Assembly: GCA_035500455.1 (NCBI GenBank)
Contig: DATJXG010000154.1
Span: 1-19,048, forward strand
Reading direction: 5' to 3'
Length of the DNA: 19,048 nucleotides
DNA from: DATJXG01 sp035500455
GTDB taxonomy: Bacteria; Acidobacteriota; Terriglobia; Terriglobales; Acidobacteriaceae
Under the pieces are notes generated by a model. That model had not been told where the DNA came from. It worked only from the letters and a program-made list of their open reading frames with translations, and ran no database searches. Positions 14,088-19,048 of this stretch are shown one piece after another (positions within the stretch are counted from its first letter, which is position 1; every line of letters begins with the position of its first letter). The translations under genes were made by a program, and so were the position numbers.

Positions 14088-14515
14088 GCTTTCGTAAGTG
14101 GCTGGTGTTAGCGGGTGTGGCGGTATTCGGATCGGTTGGTGACTGCCTGCTGTCCCGGGGAATGAAAGAGGTTGGGCCTCTTTCGCTCGCCCACCTGTCC
14201 GGCCTCTTTTCCGCGATTTTCGATCCCTTCATCGTCCTTGGCATCCTTTTCCTGCTCGGCTTTTTTGCTTCCTACACCATGGCCCTATCCTGGGCCGATC
14301 TTACCTATGTGCTTCCCGCGAGTTCTTTGGGATACGTTCTGCTGGCGCTGATGGCGCGCTTTCTGCTGCACGAGCAGATCAGTCTGCTGCGCTGGCTGGG
14401 GATTCTGCTGATCTCGGCGGGGGTGGGATTCGTTACTCGCGGGCCGGCGCTGACTCATCCGCCGCAGTCTGAAGAGTGCGTGCCCGAACCGGAGGCGAGC
14501 GGAGTCCGGTCATGA
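14084..14515 (+). CDS. SMR/EamA-type four-helix half-transporter, first of pair
   Basis: The 143-residue membrane protein has four predicted helices (about 8-25, 45-70, 75-97, 103-120). Marked motifs are GSVGDCLLSRGMKEVG in helix 1, MALSWADLTYVLPAS and LLHEQISLLRWLGILLISAGV. The last 25 residues are a hydrophilic tail. The GTG start overlaps the hpnJ stop (GTGA) and follows GAGGA nine bases upstream, so it is translationally coupled to hpnJ. Size, pairing with the next gene and motif pattern resemble the heterodimeric small multidrug resistance family, including ArnE/ArnF, which flips an undecaprenyl-linked amino sugar. I infer a role with a lipid or hopanoid intermediate; drug export is the alternative. 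A decayed second copy of its 3' end lies at 18569. Confidence 0.82.
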   Translation: MSFRKWLVLAGVAVFGSVGDCLLSRGMKEVGPLSLAHLSGLFSAIFDPFIVLGILFLLGFFASYTMALSWADLTYVLPASSLGYVLLALMARFLLHEQISLLRWLGILLISAGVGFVTRGPALTHPPQSEECVPEPEASGVRS

Positions 14516-14892
14516 GGCACGTTTATACCTGGGGCGCCATCGCCGCCATCGTTCTGGCTTCTACCACCGGAGATGTGCTGGTCTCACGCGCCATGAAGCA
14601 GGTGGGAGACGTGGGCAGGCTGCTGCGTGAAGCGGGATTGTTGCGGGTGATCTGGCGGGTGGTGAGCAATCCCGACTTCCTGCTTGGATTGCTGGCCATG
14701 GCCACCGCGTTCTTCAGCCTGCTGTTCGCGCTTTCCTGGGCGGATGTAAGCCTGGTGGCGCCGGCCTCGGCCTCACTCACCTTCGTAGCCAACGCAATCG
14801 CCGCCAGAATCTTTCTGCACGAACGCGTGGACCACCGCCGCTGGACCGCGGCCCTGCTGGTGGCGGCGGGAGTGGTCCTGCTGGCCGGGTAG
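14512..14892 (+). CDS. SMR/EamA-type four-helix half-transporter, second of pair
   Basis: The 126-residue protein has four helices and the same motifs as its partner: STTGDVLVSRAMKQVGDVG, FALSWADVSLVAPASASL, then FLHERVDHRRWTAALLVAAGVVLL. Its ATG (14512-14514) overlaps the TGA of the partner gene and follows GCGGAG eight to nine bases upstream. An in-frame start at 14476 would lie inside the partner gene and is not needed. The two paralogues probably form an antiparallel heterodimer in the inner membrane, and the four-base overlaps from hpnJ onward keep their amounts matched. Substrate unknown. Confidence 0.82.
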   Translation: MRHVYTWGAIAAIVLASTTGDVLVSRAMKQVGDVGRLLREAGLLRVIWRVVSNPDFLLGLLAMATAFFSLLFALSWADVSLVAPASASLTFVANAIAARIFLHERVDHRRWTAALLVAAGVVLLAG

Positions 14893-14997
14893 CATGTGAT
14901 GGGACGCACCCTCACCCAGCCCGACGGGGCGTAGCCGCAGCACTGCTCGACCGTAGAGAAAACCTCCTGGATATTAACCACCTGCTGACCGGAGACG

Positions 14998-15213
14998 CTA
15001 CCGCGGCCAATGCAGAGAATAGATTTGCACGACGCCGGTGTCGCTCATCATCGCGACTCGCCCATCGGGGGTAATCGAGAGAAGATTCTCAACCCAATCC
15101 GAACCCGAACTGACACTCAAACCATTAAACGTCGCGACCAGAGCCCATTTACCATCGGTGATATTCAACCAGGTTCCCGTTCGATTTTCGCTACATGGAG
15201 TGAAGGCAAACAA
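14998..15213 (-). pseudogene. C-terminal fragment, possibly beta-propeller protein
   Basis: The minus-strand frame ends at TAG 14998-15000 and encodes SENRTGTWLNITDGKWALV, ATFNGLSVSSGSDWVENLL and SITPDGRVAMMSDTGVVQIY. The alternating strands with SITPDGRVA and TGVVQIYSL look like one blade of a WD40- or TolB-type propeller. There is no proper start; the TTG at 15213 lies inside a dispersed repeat, and the frame is closed by a stop about 80 bases further upstream. I take it as the tail of a lost gene. It could instead be a short unknown protein. Confidence 0.4.
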
Positions 15214-15244
15214 ACTGGCGCGGTGAGAACGACACCCGCGGCCA
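15170..15244. repeat. About 75-bp dispersed repeat, copy A
   Basis: The copy includes GATTTTCGCTACATGGAG, TGAAGGCAAACAAACTGG and CGCGGTGAGAACGACA. It matches 17664-17738 in the same orientation at close to nine of ten bases with one single-base gap. All three minus-strand frames, and the plus frame reading SEGKQTGAVRTT, are largely kept, so it is not clear which, if any, was coding. Confidence 0.8.
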
Positions 15245-15325
15245 AAGCTGCACAGCGCAGCCCTGTATTCTCCCAGCCGAACATACTTTGTTCGTCGTCA
15301 CGATTCACCCTTAGCGAATGATGAG

Positions 15326-15472
15326 TCAAAGTAACCTCAATGTATTTGCCCGTTGGCGTAGTTCTGCATCGCCAGCGCATGATTCTTCAATCACAGAGCC
15401 GCGCTGGCTTTCGTTTGCCTCGAGAGCCTTGTGAACAATGCTTTCGATTTTGCTCCATCGCTCAGGCTTCAT
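15326..15472 (-). pseudogene. N-terminal fragment of a kinase/TPR-type signalling protein
   Basis: A 48-codon minus-strand frame starts at ATG 15470-15472 and ends at TGA 15326-15328. It reads MKPERWSKIESIVHKALEAN, ESQRGSVIEESCAGDAELRQ and RANTLRLL. This is the standard N-terminal module of acidobacterial serine/threonine kinases and related TPR proteins (pattern MxxERWxxIexlxxxAL...CxGDxxLRxxv). In those proteins several hundred more residues follow; here a stop comes at once, so the gene is truncated. It lies 85 bases downstream of the CadC-like regulator on the same strand, so the two may once have been a signalling operon. Confidence 0.6.
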
Positions 15473-15557
15473 CGGATTTATTTTCGCTCAGTTCGCCCAT
15501 CAGCCACGCCTTGGCCGGAATTCGCCGAACTCGTACAACGATGCAGTCACGACTTCC

Positions 15558-17450
15558 TCAATATGCGGGCGGCATTTCCATCTTCTTCACCAACGCGCGA
15601 TAGCGCGGCTCAGCGTGCAGGAAGTCGAAGGCCGGCTCCCACTGCAGAAAGATGAGCCACATAGTGTGCTGGCGATACGCTTCATCGAGCGATTCCAGTG
15701 TTGCGTCCTTCATCCCGAGCGCGGCGTAGGCCACGGCCAGGTCCCACGGCGAAACGTAGTGTTGCCGCTGGCGTATTTGAAGATCATTCAACTGCAATTG
15801 CAGAACGGCTTTCTTGCCGCCACGCTCATAAGCCTGGTGGACTTCAGTTGCGGCTTTTTCGCCGAAATTGATGCGGGCGTTCTGCTCAGTCTCTTGCGCG
15901 AACTCTTTATCCATGCCTTTGAACTCATAGGCTCGGGCAAGCAAGTTATGCACCCAGGGCGCAGACGTATCGGCTTGAGCACGCATGCGAAGTTCTTCGA
16001 TGGCGGCATCGTACTGCCGCAACCAGATGTAAAACCTACCGAGTGCCCAGGGACGCAAGAACGGATCGATCTCGGTCGCGCGCTTTTGTTCCTGCAACGC
16101 CTCCTGCGGGCGGTTCAGCGCCAAAAGAATATAGGAGTGCAGGTGGTGATCTTCGGAGAAGTTCGGGTCGAGTTCGAAGGCGCGGTGCGATTCCGCGTCG
16201 GCGCGATTCCAATCCCACTTGCCGAATACATAGACGAACGCCATTGTGTGATGAGCTTCGGGTGAGGAGTCATCCAGTTCTAAGGCTTTGCGGGCGGCAG
16301 GTTCAGCCTGCTCCACCAGCTCACTGTTCGGTACGGCCCCATCGCCGGATTGAATAAGACTGTCCGCAACGCCGCTCCAGGCCGCGGCATAATCGGGCTG
16401 CAGACGGATTGCTTCCTCAAAATATTTCCGGCTTGCCTCATTGTTTCCGTTCATCCAGAGATAATGGCCCATGAGGTAGGCGTCGTGAGCGGCAGGATTC
16501 AAGTTGTGTCGCGGCAGGATCGGAGTGGACGGAGTTTTTGCCACGCCGGCAATGGTTTGCGAGAGCTCATCCGGCAGCGACATGGCGGTGCTTAGATCGC
16601 GATCATAGCTTTCCGCCCAAACGTTCGTGTCCGTCGGCGCATAGATCAGCTGCAGGTTCATGTGCACGTGATCCGCCGAGCGGTTCACCGAACCTTCAAG
16701 AATTCCATCCACTCCCAGAGCTTGCGCGATCTCGCGCAGAGGTCTGTTTACGCCCTTGTATTGCATTGCCGAAGTGCGGGAGACGACTCGCAACGACCGG
16801 TTGCGCGCCAGCGCCGTGATTAGTTCATCGGTCATGCCATCGGCGTAGTAATCCTGCGAGGGATCGCCCGACATATTCGCCAACGGAAGCACGGCGACAG
16901 AGTGAATTTGCCCAATCTTGTTTTTCGCAACAATCAAATCGCGCACGCCTGCGACATTGAACGCAAAAGTCACTCCTGCCACAAGAAGCAAAGCCACCGC
17001 CGCCCAGAGCCACTTCCGTGATATCCAACGGTCATTGGTCCTGTTCGGGCTTCGTTCGATGCTCGCTGGCGTTAAGACTTCATCCGCTGCAACCGAGATT
17101 TTCGCGGACGCTGCAGTTCCCTTCGCGTTCGTGATTACCTCGTCCGGTACAAACCTGTAGCCCTTGCCCGAAACGGTCTGTATGAATCGCGGCCGCTCCA
17201 CATCTTCTTTAAGCGCCATCCGAATCTTGCGAACGGAAGTATTGATTCCATGGTCGGTATCAAGGAAAACGTCCTTACCCCACAGGCGCTCGATGATCTC
17301 CCCACGGCTCACCACTTGCCCCTTTTTTTCCAGCAGCAGGATGAGCAGTTGAGTGGGAATGCGTTCGAGCTTCAGCAGGCGATCGTGGTAACGCAATTCA
17401 AGGCGGGAGATATCCAGTTCATAAGCGCCGAACTTGTAGGACGTAGCCAC
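15558..17450 (-). CDS. CadC-like regulator: winged helix, membrane helix, TolB/FlgO-like domain and TPR
   Basis: The 630-residue protein begins with an OmpR/PhoB-type winged-helix DNA-binding domain (1-103: FGAYELD, LLILLLEKKGQVVSRGEIIE, the HGINTSVRKIRMAL recognition helix and TVSGKGYRFV). A linker is followed by one membrane helix (about 147-166, WLWAAVALLLVAGVTFAF). Next is the conserved domain IHSVAVLPLANMSGDPSQDY...GMTDELITALAR...DGILEGSVNR (182-305), and then TPR repeats to the end. There is no receiver domain, so it is a one-component sensor of the CadC/ToxR type, with DNA binding in the cytoplasm and TPR outside. The GTG start gives the exact usual N-terminus MxxSYKFGxYELD. It is transcribed away from the secreted NTF2-like gene, whose upstream region may be its target. 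Signal unknown. Confidence 0.93.
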   Translation of the reverse strand: MATSYKFGAYELDISRLELRYHDRLLKLERIPTQLLILLLEKKGQVVSRGEIIERLWGKDVFLDTDHGINTSVRKIRMALKEDVERPRFIQTVSGKGYRFVPDEVITNAKGTAASAKISVAADEVLTPASIERSPNRTNDRWISRKWLWAAVALLLVAGVTFAFNVAGVRDLIVAKNKIGQIHSVAVLPLANMSGDPSQDYYADGMTDELITALARNRSLRVVSRTSAMQYKGVNRPLREIAQALGVDGILEGSVNRSADHVHMNLQLIYAPTDTNVWAESYDRDLSTAMSLPDELSQTIAGVAKTPSTPILPRHNLNPAAHDAYLMGHYLWMNGNNEASRKYFEEAIRLQPDYAAAWSGVADSLIQSGDGAVPNSELVEQAEPAARKALELDDSSPEAHHTMAFVYVFGKWDWNRADAESHRAFELDPNFSEDHHLHSYILLALNRPQEALQEQKRATEIDPFLRPWALGRFYIWLRQYDAAIEELRMRAQADTSAPWVHNLLARAYEFKGMDKEFAQETEQNARINFGEKAATEVHQAYERGGKKAVLQLQLNDLQIRQRQHYVSPWDLAVAYAALGMKDATLESLDEAYRQHTMWLIFLQWEPAFDFLHAEPRYRALVKKMEMPPAY

Positions 17451-17753
17451 GACACTTCAACAATTGGCCGAGAATCATATCATTGAGGCGAAAAAGGGGG
17501 TAATGTCGTGTCAAATCATCAACTTACAGCTTCACTTTTCTTCATCTTAATTCATTCGCACAGTCATTGCGTCGTCGGGCCAGATAGGTCAGGATTCGCT
17601 CCCGCAGCTGGAACCGTTTGGTGCAGCTCGACGGGCCGGGTCTCCCAGGGAAGGTTCGGCTTACAGGTTTCCGCTGCGATTTTCGCTATATGGAGTGAAG
17701 GCAAACAAACAGGCGCGGTGAGAACGACAATCGCGCCCCAAGGAGAGACGGAC
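17451..17753. other. Divergent intergenic region
   Basis: The 303-base spacer between the CadC-like gene and the NTF2-like gene holds dispersed repeat copy B (17664-17738). No clear promoter is visible on either strand. The frame of the downstream gene stays open across it but has no coding character. Confidence 0.55.
17664..17738. repeat. About 75-bp dispersed repeat, copy B
   Basis: This is the direct-orientation partner of 15170-15244, containing GATTTTCGCTATATGGAG and CGCGGTGAGAACGACA. It ends just before the ribosome site of the next gene and so may supply part of its leader or promoter. Confidence 0.8.
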
Positions 17754-18428
17754 ATGAAATCGACGTTCAAGAAGAAGTACCTTCGTTCTGTGGCCTTGCT
17801 CGCTGTGGGAATTATCGCGGCGATAGGAGCCGCCCATGCAGGTGGCTGGCGGCAGAATGACGATCAACTCGTCCAAGTGGCTGAACTGGAACAGCAAATT
17901 CACGTGACCTTTCACGCGGCAGTTAGCGTGCACGATCCAATAAATGGCGATTCGCCGGACGTGATCACGCAGCGAATCCGCCAAGCACTCTCCATCTGGG
18001 CTAAAGACGCCCAACTCACGGTTGTCAGCACTGCGGCCTCAGCAGGAAATTACGTCGGCAACGGCGATCCGGACGATCCCGCAAGCTGCCCTCTCCCCTC
18101 GGGCGACACGTCTCCCACCGGTCAACAGGGGACGCTGTGCACGTTCTTCAAGTACGTTTCCGGCGGCTTGCAGCAAGCTAATAAATTCGTGTCGCTTTCC
18201 CCGGCATACAAGACGAAGTATGTCCCTGTAAGGGATGAGGACGGCCAGTGGAAATCATCGGTGTATTTCGAATGCCATTACTTCGACGTGTCATTGGATC
18301 CAGCCACCGGCCTGCCGTCTTGGACAGCCAAGAGCCACGTAAACCTGAGCGGTGAAGCCAGAAAGATCCGCGGACGGTGGTTATTGACCAAGGTCAGCTC
18401 ATCCGCCGTTCCAGTTCCGGTTCCGTGA
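17754..18428 (+). CDS. Secreted NTF2/SnoaL-like protein
   Basis: The 224-residue protein starts at ATG 17754, seven bases after AAGGAGAG. Signal peptide residues 1-27 have a KSTFKKKYLR basic region, the core SVALLAVGIIAAIGA and cleavage at AHA-GG. The mature region QVAELEQQIHVTFHAAVSVH, then DPINGDSPDVITQRIRQALS, recalls the helix-rich start of SnoaL/NTF2-like domains, and the last strands WTAKSHVNLSGEARKIRGRW and LLTKVSSSAVPV fit the curved sheet. A variable insert (about 98-125: GNGDPDDPASCPLPSGDTSP) has two cysteines that may pair. The product is exported, and its role as enzyme, ligand-binding or stress protein is unknown. The frame extends upstream to 17508, but the strong ribosome site fixes this start. 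It is divergent from the CadC-like regulator. Confidence 0.75.
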   Translation: MKSTFKKKYLRSVALLAVGIIAAIGAAHAGGWRQNDDQLVQVAELEQQIHVTFHAAVSVHDPINGDSPDVITQRIRQALSIWAKDAQLTVVSTAASAGNYVGNGDPDDPASCPLPSGDTSPTGQQGTLCTFFKYVSGGLQQANKFVSLSPAYKTKYVPVRDEDGQWKSSVYFECHYFDVSLDPATGLPSWTAKSHVNLSGEARKIRGRWLLTKVSSSAVPVPVP

Positions 18429-18440
18429 AGTAAAACCCCG

Positions 18441-18474
18441 ATGCACGCGCTCGCCAGGAGCGCAGCGCGTGCAT
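18441..18474 (+). terminator. Hairpin after the NTF2-like gene
   Basis: A perfect eleven-base stem ATGCACGCGCT / AGCGCGTGCAT encloses a twelve-base loop, 12 bases past the stop codon. No U-run follows, but position and stability suggest an mRNA end. Confidence 0.5.
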
Positions 18475-18568
18475 GCGGATTATGCCACCACGTAACCATT
18501 TTTTGATGCCGCCTGCGGGTTGAGGAGTCCGACCGCAACGTTACGTCAATCACCGTTGACAATGAGGC

Positions 18569-18741
18569 AGCCTGCTGCGCTGGCTGGGAATTCTGCTGAT
18601 TTCAGCCGGTGTCGGCTTTGTCACTCGCGGACCCGCGCTCACTCATCCGCCGCGGGCTGAGGAGTGCGTGCCCGAACTGGAGGCAAGCGGAGTCCGGTCA
18701 TGAGGCACGTTTACACCTGGGGCGCTATCGCCGCCATCGTT
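18569..18741 (+). pseudogene. Decayed second copy of the half-transporter gene junction
   Basis: These 173 bases align without gaps to 14381-14553, the 3' end of the first half-transporter gene plus the first codons of the second. About 20 bases differ, mostly at third codon positions. The encoded SLLRWLGILLISAGVGFVTR, then GPALTHPP...EASGVRS, and the overlapping start MRHVYTWGAIAAIV are almost unchanged. Homology ends abruptly at both sides, so both genes are truncated. This is the relic of a second half-transporter operon or of a partial duplication. Confidence 0.85.
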
Positions 18742-19048
18742 CGCGCGGCCCACAAAGATCCTCTTCGGGCATTGCGCCGTGAATGAACCGAGCTTTGCGT
18801 CAGGAGACTCTGCGAGACGTTCATTCCAGGCTTCAGCGGGAATCCCAGTAGGATTCCATTCGCTCTCTCGTTGTCCGCAGAAAGCAAATCCAGGAGGAGA
18901 GTTGGAAAACCCCAAAGACAGATTGCCGATTCGCTGAAAACTGCAGCCAATTTCAACCGAACAGGCGCATGAAGCCTGCCGGCGGGAGATCGGGCACGAG
19001 GAACGCCGCATCGCGAATTCCCGCTACGCGGGCCACGCACTGCGCCGC

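Larger units (their letters stand above)
14893..15557. other. Gene-debris region between the half-transporter pair and the CadC-like gene
   Basis: No intact gene is seen. The stretch holds two minus-strand gene fragments (15326-15472 and 14998-15213) in different frames and one copy of a dispersed repeat (15170-15244). Confidence 0.6.
18429..19048. other. Terminal region with hairpin and pseudogene remnant
   Basis: After the NTF2-like gene there is a hairpin (18441-18474), unassigned DNA to 18568, a decayed half-transporter junction copy (18569-18741), and about 300 bases of unassigned sequence. Minus-strand frames at 18643-19040 cross the remnant, lack ribosome sites and have no recognisable domain. 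Confidence 0.55.

Noticed and set aside
15438..16265. A 275-codon plus-strand frame opposite the end of the CadC-like gene
   Set aside because: It is antisense to clear TPR coding sequence and starts inside gene debris without a ribosome site.
17470..17514. TTGACA and TATGAT boxes on the minus strand upstream of the CadC-like gene
   Set aside because: The spacing is about 29 bases, too long for a sigma-70 promoter, and neither box has a good partner at 16-18 bases.
18711..19040. Minus-strand frames of about 110-120 codons at the window end
   Set aside because: They read antisense through the half-transporter remnant, have no ribosome site or domain, and two frames overlap each other, so no coding call is justified.

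Overview
The window looks like chromosomal DNA of a soil-type Acidobacteriota, probably class Terriglobia (Koribacter/Sulfotelmatobacter-like). This is an inference. It rests on the GC-rich coding style, an HpnJ-type hopanoid radical SAM enzyme, a winged-helix/TPR CadC-like regulator, a kinase-type N-terminus starting MKPERW, a small protein starting MAKRRGNPNWG, and many short palindromic dispersed repeats. I see no phage, plasmid, CRISPR array or intact insertion sequence. The only RNA gene found is a tRNA-Leu(UAA).

Layout. Bases 2-238 hold the end of a phosphoheptose-isomerase-like SIS gene, followed by tRNA-Leu on the minus strand and a minus-strand receiver plus double-PilZ protein (663-1799). 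After a gene-poor stretch with a promoter comes an isolated 75-aa protein gene with a long leader and a perfect intrinsic terminator (2266-2739). Next is an RsbW/RsbV-like partner-switch pair (3005-3792) and a secreted OB-fold-like protein (3923-4435). A repeat-rich gap (4436-5115) precedes a minus-strand MFS transporter/GT2 glycosyltransferase operon (7557 to 5116) and queF (8207-7791, minus). On the plus strand follow a membrane-fusion adaptor (8457-9707), a secreted TPR protein (9773-10738), a TolC-like outer-membrane protein (11106-12473), and an operon of hpnJ with two overlapping four-helix SMR/EamA-type half-transporters (12594-14892).

The last 4 kb look rearranged. They contain two minus-strand gene fragments, a CadC-like winged-helix/TPR regulator (15558-17450, minus), a secreted NTF2-like protein (17754-18428) and a 173-bp decayed copy of the junction of the two half-transporter genes (18569-18741). 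Two nested pairs of direct repeats bracket this section.

How the genes may work together. HpnJ modifies the polar head of extended hopanoids, and its translationally coupled half-transporter pair resembles lipid-flippase pairs such as ArnE/ArnF, so a role in moving a hopanoid or sugar-lipid intermediate is possible. The adaptor, TPR and TolC genes lack a pump gene here and probably serve an inner-membrane pump encoded elsewhere. The most unusual structural feature is the MFS/GT2 junction. A 17-bp unit carrying an overlapping stop/start (ATGA) is present three times in tandem, so two six-codon ORFs (MNLVQG) are chained between the two genes.
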